Assembly: GCF_000526215.1 (NCBI RefSeq)
Contig: NZ_JAFQ01000004.1
Span: forward strand, 3,596,001-3,660,000
DNA length: 64,000 bases
Origin: Nocardia sp. BMG51109
GTDB lineage: Bacteria; Actinomycetota; Actinomycetes; Mycobacteriales; Mycobacteriaceae
Direction: 5' to 3'
Shown here one piece after another: positions 8,201 to 16,485 of this stretch; the first letter of the stretch is position 1, and the number at the start of each line of letters is the position of its first letter. Position numbers and translations under genes: made by a program. Under the pieces are notes generated by a model. It saw only the letters and a list, made by a program, of their open reading frames with translations, was not told the origin of the DNA and did no database searches.

Positions 8201-8377
8201 ATGGCGGGGTAGTTCGGCAACCGCAGTCGTCACCGGTCCTGGTCGTTCCGGCGTGCGCTCGGCCCGGATCCCGCACCGGCACTCGTGGATTCCGGCCGGA
8301 AGCAGACGGGGGAGTGGCCGCGGTATCAATCGTCTCGACGGTGGCCGGCAGACGATCGGGGGGCTCGAACGAATATC

Positions 8378-8393
8378 GGCACCTGCTGGTGCC
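8378..8393 (+). promoter_or_regulatory. Short hairpin before the YceI ribosome-binding site
   Basis: GGCACC-TGCT-GGTGCC forms a perfect 6-bp stem ending seven bases before the AGGAGGG ribosome-binding site (8401-8407) of the YceI gene. It could tune translation or be fortuitous; there is no T-tract. Confidence 0.3.
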
Positions 8394-8414
8394 GGGAATC
8401 AGGAGGGCGACGAT

Positions 8415-9236
8415 ATGAGTGGGCTGACCGCACAGATTCGGACCGTGGACGGCTGGCCGGTCGCCGGTGCGGTGCTGACCGTCACCAGCCTGGACGGTCG
8501 GCAGCTGGGCCGGGCGGTGGCCGACGAGAGCGGCGCGGCCGGCACCGAGGCGCTGCCCGCGGGCATGCACACCGCGGTCGTGACCGCACCCGGCCACAAG
8601 CCGGTCGCGCAGATCGCGCGCGTCTCGTCGTCGGGCGCCGGCAGCCTCGGCGAGGTCCGGCTCGAACCGGAGGCGAGCTCGATCGAGACGCCGCCGGCGG
8701 GGCCGTGGACGATCGACCCGGTGCATTCGCACGTCGTGGTGACCGCGCGCCACCTCGGCATCGCGAGCATCCGGGCCCGCTTCGACGATGTGAGCGGCCG
8801 CCTCGACGTCGCCGAAAACTTCGAGAAGACAACGGGATACGCCGAGATCAAGGCCGCCAGCATCGACACCGGCGTCGGTATGCGCGACGATCATCTGCGT
8901 TCCGGGGAGTTCCTCGACGTGGAGCGGTACCCGCTGATCGGATTCACCGGCACCGGCCTGAAGCGCACCGGCGCCGACAATTGGTCGATGCCAGGCGAAT
9001 TGGAGCTGCACGGCCAGCGCAAGCAGGTCGAGCTGGCCGTCACCTACGGCGGCTACGGCCCCGACCCCTGGGGCGGCGTGCGCGCCGCCTTCCACGCCGA
9101 AACACTCCTGCGCCGCGACGATTTCGCCATCGACTACAACGCCGTGGTCCGCGCGGGCGTCGCGGCGGTCGGCACCACGGTGAAGCTCGACCTCGACATC
9201 GAGTTGGTGCAGGGCGACCGCCTGCCGCAGATGTAG
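8415..9236 (+). CDS. YceI family protein with N-terminal carboxypeptidase-regulatory-like domain
   Basis: A 273-residue protein. Residues 1-80 (TVDGWPVAGAVLTVTSLDGRQ and following) are one beta-sandwich repeat of the same kind as the three at the tail of the preceding exporter. Residues about 95-268 are a YceI lipocalin-like domain (WTIDPVHSHVVVTARH start, DDHLRSGEFLDVERYP and GELELHGQRKQVEL motifs), a fold that binds isoprenoid quinones or other lipids. No signal peptide is present, so it is predicted to be cytoplasmic. ATG 8415 follows AGGAGGG at ideal spacing; the frame is open from 8253. The shared repeat and the 214-bp spacing suggest it works with the exporter, perhaps as a carrier for a hydrophobic substrate (inference). 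Confidence 0.9.
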   Translation: MSGLTAQIRTVDGWPVAGAVLTVTSLDGRQLGRAVADESGAAGTEALPAGMHTAVVTAPGHKPVAQIARVSSSGAGSLGEVRLEPEASSIETPPAGPWTIDPVHSHVVVTARHLGIASIRARFDDVSGRLDVAENFEKTTGYAEIKAASIDTGVGMRDDHLRSGEFLDVERYPLIGFTGTGLKRTGADNWSMPGELELHGQRKQVELAVTYGGYGPDPWGGVRAAFHAETLLRRDDFAIDYNAVVRAGVAAVGTTVKLDLDIELVQGDRLPQM

Positions 9237-9249
9237 GCACCGGATCCTC

Positions 9250-9282
9250 GCGGCGGCCGCGTCCCCACAGGGGGGCCGCCGC
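9250..9282 (+). terminator. GC-rich hairpin after the YceI gene
   Basis: GCGGCGGCC (9250-9258) pairs with GGCCGCCGC (9274-9282), and CCCC/GGGG inside the loop can extend the stem. It begins 13 bases after the YceI stop and lacks a T-tract, as is common for actinobacterial terminators. Confidence 0.6.
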
Positions 9283-9409
9283 CGCGTTCGGTGATCACTG
9301 CGTGCAGCGTGGTGAGCTGCTGGTTCTACGGTAAGTGAATCGAGTGTGTTCTCGGGGCAGGGTGAATTGGTGCCGGACCGCGGTTACTTCCGCAGTCGGT
9401 GTCCGGCGG

Positions 9410-9943
9410 TCAGGTGTGGGCGACTGTGTAGCGGGCGCAGGCGAATTCGCCGTTGGTGGCGAGTTCGGTGAGTTTCAGTTCGAGGTGGCGGGGGAGTAGG
9501 GGAGCGCCGGTGCCGAGGGTGACCGGGGCGATGGAGACGCAGACCTCGTCCAGGAGGCTGTGGTCGGCGAACTGGCCGGCGAGGTCGCCGCCGCCGACCA
9601 CCCAGATGTGCTTGTCGCCCGCCGCATCCGCCATCTGCTTGTGGACCGCCGGCGCCGAGTCCTGGGTGAAGCGGATGTCGGCGTCGGTGCGTGCGGGGAA
9701 GGTGCGGTGGGTGAACACCCAGACCGGCACCCGATACGGCCACGGCTCGTTGCCCTGGTTGTCGAGGAGCCACTGATAAGTACTGGCGCCCATACAGATT
9801 GCGCCGATATCGGTGATGAACGCCTCGTAGCCCATCGGCCCGTTGCCGTCGATGGTGCGCGAGAGCAGCCAGTCCAGCGAATGATCCGGTGTGGCGATGA
9901 ACCCGTCGAGGGTGGTCGCGGTGTAGTAGGTGGTGAAGGGCAT
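9410..9943 (-). CDS. Dihydrofolate reductase family protein (RibD C-terminal domain)
   Basis: A 177-residue protein of the RibD_C/DHFR-like superfamily, beginning MPFTTYYTATTLDGFIA, the characteristic first strand and loop of this group. The NADPH-binding glycine motif is WVVGGGDLAGQF (about residues 113-124), and the strand VCVSIAPVTLGTGAPLLP follows. Proteins of this single-domain type are often named dihydrofolate reductases without proven activity. It starts two bases after the stop of the AraC-DinB gene, so the two form an operon. Confidence 0.88.
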   Translation of the reverse strand: MPFTTYYTATTLDGFIATPDHSLDWLLSRTIDGNGPMGYEAFITDIGAICMGASTYQWLLDNQGNEPWPYRVPVWVFTHRTFPARTDADIRFTQDSAPAVHKQMADAAGDKHIWVVGGGDLAGQFADHSLLDEVCVSIAPVTLGTGAPLLPRHLELKLTELATNGEFACARYTVAHT

Positions 9944-9945
9944 GG

Positions 9946-10860
9946 TCAGCCTCGCTCTCGGAGCCACATGATGGGGTCGCCGTTGTCGAACTCTGTTGTA
10001 CTGTCCGGGATTTCACTGCGTAGCCAATGCCGGACCAGCTGCCTGCGGTGTGCGGAGAAGGTGAGGACGTGCGCGATGACGCTGCCGACGACGAAGCTTT
10101 CCGGCGGCTCGCACAGCGCGTCGATCAGGGTGTCGCCCCAGCCGTCGCGGCGGTCGATGTCGCGGATCGTGTCGAGCCAGTGCGGGCCGACCTCGTCGAG
10201 CCGGCGCATGAGCGTCGGCAGATCGTCGGGTCGGCGCGGCGGGGTGTCGGCGCCGTCGATCGATGCCAGCCACACCTCCTTCGTCCAGACCAGGTGATCC
10301 AGCGCGGTCGCGATCGAATCGTCCGGGCCGTCCCATCCGAGGACCAGGTGTGCCTCGCGCCCGCGCCGGTACTGCTCCTCGCCGAGGCCGGTCGCCAGTT
10401 TCATCAGTTCCCGGGTGTCGTCGAGATCGTGGTGTACCAGCAGTGAGGTCGGATCCATGTGATGCCTGCCTTTCGGTTCGCTCTCCACCCACAGCGACAT
10501 CGGTGGATGGAAATGAATGCCGTTGGCCGCGGGCAGCCAGTGCTGCTTCGACTCGTCGTCGGCGCTCGGCGGATGCCCGTAGGCTCTGCTGAACGCCCTG
10601 CTGAATCCCTCCACCGAGTCGTACCCGGCCGCGAACGCCACCTCGGTCACCGAGGAGCCGTGCCGCAGCTGCCAGGCCGCCCGCTCCAGCAGCACCCGGC
10701 GCTTGAGGGCGACCGGAGACTCGCCGGTGCCGCGCGAGAACTGGCGAGTGAAATGGTACGGGGAGGCGAAGGCGTCCTGCGCCATCGCGCTCAGCGTCGT
10801 ATTACCCTCCTCGAGCACGGCGTCGAGCAGTTCACGCAGGCGGTCGCGTCCATTGGTCAC
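9946..10860 (-). CDS. AraC-type regulator fused to a DinB-like domain
   Basis: A 304-residue fusion. Residues 1-100 are an AraC-type double helix-turn-helix (AFASPYHFTRQFSRGTGESP and VTEVAFAAGYDSVEGFSRAF are the two recognition regions). Residues about 140-295 form a DinB/YfiT four-helix bundle, with candidate metal-ligand histidines in ATALDHLVW and HVLTFSAHRRQL. DinB-like domains often carry thiol- or metal-dependent transferase activity. The HTH placed N-terminally, rather than at the C-terminus as in classical AraC proteins, is typical of this fusion group. It heads an operon with the reductase downstream. Confidence 0.88.
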   Translation of the reverse strand: MTNGRDRLRELLDAVLEEGNTTLSAMAQDAFASPYHFTRQFSRGTGESPVALKRRVLLERAAWQLRHGSSVTEVAFAAGYDSVEGFSRAFSRAYGHPPSADDESKQHWLPAANGIHFHPPMSLWVESEPKGRHHMDPTSLLVHHDLDDTRELMKLATGLGEEQYRRGREAHLVLGWDGPDDSIATALDHLVWTKEVWLASIDGADTPPRRPDDLPTLMRRLDEVGPHWLDTIRDIDRRDGWGDTLIDALCEPPESFVVGSVIAHVLTFSAHRRQLVRHWLRSEIPDSTTEFDNGDPIMWLRERG

Positions 10861-10952
10861 GGATATCAGTCTGGTATGCGCGGGTGCGGCGGCGCTTGAC
10901 CGTTCTTGCGCAAGTCCGGGGGTCCCCTCCGCTACCGGGCTGCTCTTCGGCC

Positions 10953-10974
10953 GAGCCCCGCGATTGCGGGGCTC
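10953..10974 (-). terminator. Hairpin terminator of the DUF732 gene
   Basis: GAGCCCCGC-GATT-GCGGGGCTC is a perfect 9-bp stem with a 4-base loop, ending exactly where the minus-strand stop codon of the DUF732 gene begins. No T-tract follows on the minus strand. Confidence 0.7.
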
Positions 10975-11379
10975 TCATCCGCTGTACATGGTCGGCCGTG
11001 CCAGCTGGTTCCACGGACAGTAGGCGTCGACGGCGGCATTGAGAAATGTGTACGGATAGTCGACCGAACTCCGCAGATTCTCCGCCAGCGCGATCTGATT
11101 GGCCGCCGAGTTCCCCTTGGCATCGAGCCACGCGCAGTCCGCGTGCGCCAGTTGGATGCCGGCGTCCTGCCGGATGTGGTCGGCGTCCTCGAGATGACTC
11201 TGCTTCAGGAATTGCCGATCGACGGCACTGCGTTCGGGACCGGTATTGCGCGTGGTCGACGTGGCTCCGTCCGGCGTGGCACCGGCGGGCACGCCGAGCA
11301 GGAAAATGACCGTGCCCACGGCACCGGCGGTGGCGACGGCACGAAAAACCTTGTTGTGCATGATTTTTCCGGATTCCAT
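10975..11379 (-). CDS. DUF732 domain-containing secreted protein
   Basis: A 134-residue protein with an N-terminal signal peptide: a basic start (MHNKVFRAV), hydrophobic core GAVGTVIFLLGV and cleavage region PAGATPDG. The mature part has the DUF732 pattern, a helical segment ending in CAWLDAKGN, then IALAENLRSSVDYPY and the C-terminal AAVDAYCPWN, with two cysteines that probably form a disulfide. DUF732 is common in Mycobacteriales and of unknown function. ATG 11361 (MHNKVF) is an alternative start, closer to the signal-peptide core. Confidence 0.85.
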   Translation of the reverse strand: MESGKIMHNKVFRAVATAGAVGTVIFLLGVPAGATPDGATSTTRNTGPERSAVDRQFLKQSHLEDADHIRQDAGIQLAHADCAWLDAKGNSAANQIALAENLRSSVDYPYTFLNAAVDAYCPWNQLARPTMYSG

Positions 11380-12168
11380 ACGTCTTCTACTGGGCTCGGG
11401 TCGGAAACCGAGCGCACCGATCCTCGGGTATCGGCACAGCTACCATCGACCCCCGATCGGTTTCCGACATTGTCGGCGAGTTGTTAGCGGCAGCAACGGA
11501 TCTCGTCACCCGGAAACACCCGCTGGCTTACCATTGTGCGTCGCTTGTTAGCCACCTGTGTGCGGGATGGCCGAGACGGTGACCTTTGGGACCCGTGTCG
11601 GTGACCGGTTGTCGTCAACCGATGCCCTTGTGCCCTAGACGGGCACCGTCTCGAAGGGTGCACCTACCCGACCGCGGCATTCCGAGGTGGAGCCATCGTA
11701 ACCACCCTCCTTGTTCGGATCGATGCGATGAATGGTGTTGCTGCGCTTTACTCGGCCACTCGAAAAATGCGAGTAACCAGCAGGTCGACAAGGGGTCCCC
11801 GGCGGTGAGTTGATGGCCTACGGACGCGATGCGGCCGATTCGGTCCGTTCCTTCTCGGGACGATGGACCCTTGCGCATCGGCGGGAATCGCGCTCGGCCG
11901 GGCCGGTGGCCTTTCCGGTGGCCTTGGAACATCGGCACGACCCGGATCCGTTTTGTCAAGGCCCCCGTGACGGGTCTGGCGGCCGGTACCGCTCGGCGTT
12001 CTAATGTTCCGGTGATTATCTCGTACGACTCGGACGGGAAGTGGTGGGTCGGAAACCGCACCTCTCCCGCGACGAGTGGCCGGCATGCGCGAGCGCTGAC
12101 CTGTGTTCACCCGGCCTTGATATGCGCACGGCGCGAGAGTATTTCGCAGTGGCACGAGGTCGAGGCGT
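11380..12168. other. 789-bp stretch without a supported gene
   Basis: Several open frames exist on both strands but none has a plausible ribosome-binding site, domain or codon pattern. Two short inverted repeats are visible, CGGTTG-TCGT-CAACCG (11606-11621) and ACTCG-N7-CGAGT (11758-11774). The part from about 12010 reads VIISYDSDGKWWVGNRT in one frame and could be the relic of a small gene. This is where ordinary chromosome gives way to accessory content. Confidence 0.5.
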
Positions 12169-13248
12169 ATGCAGTCGGATAAGGCGGAAGCGATCGCCGC
12201 CGCCGAGGAGGTCGTTCGGATCAACTGCCAACGGGCGGCGGGCGATTCGGATCGGATCGAGGAACTGATCGGCAGCTTGCGCGCGCTCGAGCGCGCGCTG
12301 CGGGCCGCACTGCCGATCGTGCAGGCGACCCTGGCGTATCGCAGGGCGTACTCGAGTCTTGTTCCGGCGGAGCTGGTTCGGCAACTGCACGAGGCCCCGC
12401 TCGCCGACTTCGATCTCACGATCTCGACCTACAACACGCTGCGCCGGCTGGGCTGCGACACCCTCGTGGATGTCTCGCAGTCGACCCGCCGCGACATCAT
12501 CTACGCCAGCAGGGCACCGCGCTGGTGCCTCGAGGAGATCGACCTGCGCCTGGAACTCGTAGGTCTCGGACCGATGGAATCCGGTGCACCACCGGATTTT
12601 CCGGAGGCTCCGGTGCAACTGGAGACCACCTTCGGCGCATTGAATCTGCGTCCCCGCCCGCGAGACACCGTCGCCGACATCCGCACCGCCATCATCGACG
12701 CCTATGCGGCCAACGGAGTATTCCCCGTCGCTCCCAGGCACGAACAGATCCTCGACGCTCAGCTGAACACCGACGGATCGCTGGGACCGGACATCGTCTT
12801 GATCGACGAATCCTACGACCCGTGGATCACCATCATGAGCTGCAACTGGGAGCTGACCCCGCTGGGCAAACACCCACTCGCCCTGCGCCTGTCGTCCCGC
12901 TGGCCGATAATCAGCGTGACCGCGATCGAGGACGTCTCCTACGAGCTGTGCCGGTACGACCACGGCGAACCGCAGGAGTACGCGGCGATCGGCCGCCCAG
13001 CGGGCCGGACAGAACTCGACACACCGTTGCGCCCCCTGGATTTCGGGGACCTGACCACCGACAGCGCCGTCGACGCCTCGCCTCCCGAGATCCGCGCAGC
13101 CTTCGGCAACCCCAGGCTGTTCGGCATCCTCACCGGCCTCTCCGCCGGCGGTTTCCGCACAGCATGCGAGGGGATGCTGCTCCAGGACTACCCTGCGGAC
13201 ACCATCCTCTACTTCGACAAGCAGGAAGACGGTAGGCCAAAATCTTGA
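12169..13248 (+). CDS. Hypothetical protein with RNA-polymerase-alpha-CTD-like domain
   Basis: A 359-residue protein of unknown function. Residues about 77-134 match the pattern of the RNA polymerase alpha-subunit C-terminal domain: LADFDLTISTYNTLRRLGC corresponds to the alpha-CTD motif of the form L-x-LS-R-x-NxLkr-x-GI, followed by TLVDV, a helix, and WCLEEIDLRLELVGL in place of the usual SLxEI-x-L-LGL. An N-terminal helical segment (30-70) precedes it; residues 140-359 are not recognised. The alpha-CTD contacts DNA minor grooves and regulators, so DNA or transcription-complex binding is a reasonable inference. It lies directly before a Wadjet relic and an SF1 helicase gene, in an accessory region. 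Confidence 0.75.
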   Translation: MQSDKAEAIAAAEEVVRINCQRAAGDSDRIEELIGSLRALERALRAALPIVQATLAYRRAYSSLVPAELVRQLHEAPLADFDLTISTYNTLRRLGCDTLVDVSQSTRRDIIYASRAPRWCLEEIDLRLELVGLGPMESGAPPDFPEAPVQLETTFGALNLRPRPRDTVADIRTAIIDAYAANGVFPVAPRHEQILDAQLNTDGSLGPDIVLIDESYDPWITIMSCNWELTPLGKHPLALRLSSRWPIISVTAIEDVSYELCRYDHGEPQEYAAIGRPAGRTELDTPLRPLDFGDLTTDSAVDASPPEIRAAFGNPRLFGILTGLSAGGFRTACEGMLLQDYPADTILYFDKQEDGRPKS

Positions 13249-13606
13249 CGCCCCGGACACTGGAGCTGGCTCTGCGTGTCCTGCGGGAATTGCCCGGCGC
13301 GAGGATACCGCTACCGGTTTTCGCGCTCTGAGCGCCATGCAGGATCTCGAGCCGCCCTCCGATGCCCGGCAGGTTCGCGCGCTGTGGGAACGGGCCGGGA
13401 TTACCGCCGCGGCCAGATCTTCGCCCTGCTGTCGGCACTGGACCTGGACCTGCTCCTCACCTCCGGCCACGAGTGGTGCACGTATGCCGAGCTGGATGGC
13501 ATTGCGATACATCAGATTCTGGCCGGGGACGGGGATGATGCCGTGACGACGGCGCGGTTTACGTGGGACGGGGTGGAGCTGGTGGCGGAGCCGGACTGGA
13601 GATCAG
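13249..13606 (+). pseudogene. Remnant of a second Wadjet-type locus (DUF2399 fragment joined to TIGR02680 end)
   Basis: Bases from about 13249 to 13408 match the middle of the intact DUF2399 gene near 24570-24790 (shared text includes GTGCGGGAATTGCCCGG-like and GAGCCGCCCTC-like stretches), with a 67-bp internal loss between two TTCGCGC repeats. At about 13409 the sequence switches to the last 190 bases of the TIGR02680 gene (compare 32236-32425), encoding IFALLSALDLDLLLTSGHEW and GIAIHQILAGDGDDAVTTAR. About 7.4 kb present in the intact locus is missing at the junction. The 67-bp loss is not a multiple of three, so no function is expected. Confidence 0.85.
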
Positions 13607-13861
13607 GTGCTGGCAAGCTGGACCGGTGTGTCCCACGATGCGCCGATTCCGGTACGTGCACTGGGTTCGCCGACCGTAACGCACGAGGCTTGCAACGAAA
13701 GCTCTCCACCCGAGAGGGTGCCGAGGGGCTCTTCCGGCCCGAACTCTATGCACCGAAATAGCGCCGTAGCGGTTGGCTCCTCCACCGGAATGTCATAGCC
13801 GCGGGTCGGCGGCTCGTACTCCCACCGTGCTGGGCATGTGCTGGATGTCGCTGATTCGACG

Positions 13862-13903
13862 ATTCAGATGTTCCCAACATCCGAGTGTTGCTAGCATCTG
13901 AAT
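13862..13903. repeat. Nested inverted repeat upstream of the helicase gene
   Basis: ATTCAGATG (13862-13870) is the exact complement of CATCTGAAT (13895-13903), and inside it CAACA (13875-13879) pairs with TGTTG (13886-13890) around a 6-base loop. The whole 42-bp element is symmetric about one centre and lower in GC than its surroundings. It lies 146 bases before the helicase start, so it may be an operator or an mRNA hairpin. Confidence 0.6.
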
Positions 13904-14048
13904 TGCCCGATCGGCGAGCAATCTGGGATTCAGCTCGGGTCTGCTGTGACGAGGGCGCGGACACCGAGGCCCGGCGATGGGTTGGACAGGCGGGGTTTTC
14001 GACTCGGATCCGATGAGCTGGATGATCGATCACTGGGTTGAATTGGGG

Positions 14049-15998
14049 ATGTGCATGGCCGACATCAGGTTTGAGCAACGTCGTCGGTGGGTGGAGCAGC
14101 AACTGGATGCTCTGCCGTTTCTGACCGGAGCGCATCGTCGCTTCCTGTCCGTGCCGCTGATGCGCAACGGGTGGCATGTGCTGGTCGAGCGCGGTGACGT
14201 GTTCCCGCCACCCGGTCACGCGGGGGCGTTCGCGGTGGGTCCGGGCGGCGTGTTCGCCCTGGTGTTCACCGACAGCGTCCCGTCCGAATCCGCTCTGCGA
14301 CAGATCCGCGCGCACGCCGAGGAGGTGTTCACGAACCTCGTCGCCGGCCGCAGCCGGTACGTTCCGCACATGGTCGAGGTGCTGCTGCTCATGCCGAGAG
14401 CGGACGACACCCCTGCGGAGGCCCGGTACACGACCGCCGATCTGACCAGCCTGCCGCAGTGCCTCTTCGCCGAACCGAAACTGTCCAAACAGGGTGCTCG
14501 GCAGATCGCGATGACCGCCGCCGACCGAAACATCCGGTACGAGCTGATTTCCAGCGACAGCGCACCGGTGCCCGAAACCTCCGTGACAGAAGGGCTTTTC
14601 GCGCCGTCGGCACTGCGCGACGACGAACGCACCCGAGCTCTCGGCCGCCCGTTCGCCGAGTGGATGACCTTCCTGGATCCCGCTCAGCTGGAGTTGGTCC
14701 ACCGGAACTTCAACGGACCCGCCCGGTTCAGTGGCCCAGCAGGAACCGGGAAAACCGTTGTGGCACTGCACAGAATGGCACGTCTCGCGAAACACGAGCC
14801 CGGCCGCCTGCTGTTCACCAGCTTCGTGCGCACCCTACCGGCCTACCACGAGTCGGGGTTTCGCCGCCTCGCACCGAATGCGGGCGACCGCGCGGAGTTC
14901 ATCGGACTGCATTCCTGGACGGTGCGATTTCTGCGAGAACGGGGGTACGAGCCCAGACTCGTCGAGGGCGACAACGCTTTCTCGCGAGCATGGCGGAACG
15001 CACGCAACGTCCTGGGAGCCATCGAACCGAACCCGCACTACTGGAAGGACGAAATCCAGCGCGTCATCAAGGGCCGAGGCATCAGAAAGCTGAAGGAGTA
15101 CAGGGAGATCGACCGCACCGGCCGCGAGCGCCTCGCCCTGGACGGTGACCGGCGCGAGTTCATCTGGAAGCACCTGTACGAGCCGTATCAGGACAACCTG
15201 CGAGCACGCAGGGAGCACGACTTCAACGACGTCATCGACATGGCCATCGCCGAGCTGCGAGCAGCGCCGAGCGACGACCCCTACGCGCTCGTCGTCGTCG
15301 ACGAGGTCCAGGACTTCACCTTGACGGAGCTGATGCTGGCCCACCAAATAGCCGGCGGCACTCCGAACTCCCCGCTCCTGCTGGTCGGAGACGGCCAGCA
15401 ACAGGTCTACCCGGGCGGTTGGCGCTTGTCCGACGCGGGCATCCCGATCGTCGGCCGCGGCGCCGTCCTGCGCATCAACTACCGCAATCGAGAAGCAGTC
15501 CACCACTACGCCGCCCGCATGGACGCCACCAACACCGTCGACGACCTGGACGGCGAACCCGGCTTCGTACTCCGCGACACCGAGGTCGTATTGCCCGGCG
15601 GCACAGCCGAATACGAGATCGTCTCCCACAACGACGCCCATGCCCGACTTGTCCGGGCAGTCTCCGAATGCCCTGTCTCCCGTTCCGACACGGCCGTAAT
15701 CACCTCCACCAACCGGGAAGCCGAGCAGATCCGAGACCTACTGCGCCGCAGTAACATCCCCTCGATGCCCCTCGAATACTACGACGGCACCCACCGAAAC
15801 GAAGTCAAGGTCGGCACCGTCCACCGCGCGAAAGGCATGGACTTCGCCGCGGTATTCCATCTCGTCGAGGAACCGGCCCAATCACTCGGCCGGTTGGCCG
15901 GCGGCGAACGCGATCGCGCGGAACTGACCCTGCGCCAGACCATGGTGGCGCTGACCAGGGCGCGGGATTACGTGTGGATCGGGTTGATGAGAGAGTGA
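14049..15998 (+). CDS. UvrD-like SF1 helicase with NERD-like N-terminal region
   Basis: About 649 residues from ATG 14049 (14055 is also possible; the frame is open from 13977). The Walker A GPAGTGKT in NFNGPARFSGPAGTGKTVVAL is near residue 230, the DEVQD motif (Walker B) near 420, LRINYRNREA is motif IV-like, and VGTVHRAKGMDF plus the final MVALTRARDYVWI are SF1 motifs V and VI. The first 130 residues contain FAVGPGGVFALVFTD, reminiscent of a NERD nuclease-related domain but without the DxK catalytic residues, so it may be a degenerate domain. It is likely a DNA-unwinding ATPase in a defence context; the next gene follows after four bases. Confidence 0.85.
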   Translation: MCMADIRFEQRRRWVEQQLDALPFLTGAHRRFLSVPLMRNGWHVLVERGDVFPPPGHAGAFAVGPGGVFALVFTDSVPSESALRQIRAHAEEVFTNLVAGRSRYVPHMVEVLLLMPRADDTPAEARYTTADLTSLPQCLFAEPKLSKQGARQIAMTAADRNIRYELISSDSAPVPETSVTEGLFAPSALRDDERTRALGRPFAEWMTFLDPAQLELVHRNFNGPARFSGPAGTGKTVVALHRMARLAKHEPGRLLFTSFVRTLPAYHESGFRRLAPNAGDRAEFIGLHSWTVRFLRERGYEPRLVEGDNAFSRAWRNARNVLGAIEPNPHYWKDEIQRVIKGRGIRKLKEYREIDRTGRERLALDGDRREFIWKHLYEPYQDNLRARREHDFNDVIDMAIAELRAAPSDDPYALVVVDEVQDFTLTELMLAHQIAGGTPNSPLLLVGDGQQQVYPGGWRLSDAGIPIVGRGAVLRINYRNREAVHHYAARMDATNTVDDLDGEPGFVLRDTEVVLPGGTAEYEIVSHNDAHARLVRAVSECPVSRSDTAVITSTNREAEQIRDLLRRSNIPSMPLEYYDGTHRNEVKVGTVHRAKGMDFAAVFHLVEEPAQSLGRLAGGERDRAELTLRQTMVALTRARDYVWIGLMRE

Positions 15999-16002
15999 TT
16001 GC

Positions 16003-16485
16003 GTGGTATCCGCCGGCCCCACGGACGCCGTGCTGACAGAGGCGGCGGCGCGGCAACAGGTCGTCGCCTACCTGCTCGATACGCTCCGACAGCTCCCCAC
16101 CGAGATCTCGCTCTCATGGCAGAACCCTCAGTTTCCGCAAACGATGTTCGGTGACGCCACGGTCGTGCCCTGTATCGATGACGACACCGTGCCGAACCGC
16201 CCTTACAACCTCGGTGCAAACTACTGGGTCATCGGTGTACCCGCGGACCGGGGCGGTGAGTACCTGGATCTGTTCGAAGCGGTATGGAAGAGGCTGGGGT
16301 GGAAACCATTCCGTGACAACAGTGACCCTGACATCCCGGAGGTGAAGGCCGGCACCCCGGACGGATATCTGCTGATACTCACCCGGAACCCTCGTGGAAG
16401 CCTGGCCGTCGGAGTGTCCTCACCGTGCTTTCCTCAGAACCACAGGGGCGGCGAGCCGATCCCGAAAACCATTGCGCACCGGTGA
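16003..16485 (+). CDS. Hypothetical protein, partner of the upstream helicase
   Basis: A 160-residue protein with a GTG start four bases after the helicase stop, so co-transcribed. I do not recognise the family. It has a helical N-terminus (VVAYLLDTLRQLPTEIS), a central YWVIGVPADRGGEYLDLFEAVWKRLGW, and a C-terminal strand DGYLLILTRNPRGSLAVGVSSP. No signal peptide or membrane segment. A 70-base fragment of a homologous gene lies at 23417-23486, next to the Rpn and Wadjet genes, so this gene has been duplicated within the island. Confidence 0.7.
   Translation: MVSAGPTDAVLTEAAARQQVVAYLLDTLRQLPTEISLSWQNPQFPQTMFGDATVVPCIDDDTVPNRPYNLGANYWVIGVPADRGGEYLDLFEAVWKRLGWKPFRDNSDPDIPEVKAGTPDGYLLILTRNPRGSLAVGVSSPCFPQNHRGGEPIPKTIAHR

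Noticed and set aside
6554..8329. 591-residue open frame antisense to the exporter
   Set aside because: Same high-GC shadow effect; no motif or start signal.
11586..11813. 75-residue frame in the gap before the alpha-CTD-like gene
   Set aside because: Cysteine-, proline- and arginine-rich frame without ribosome-binding site or homology; looks random.
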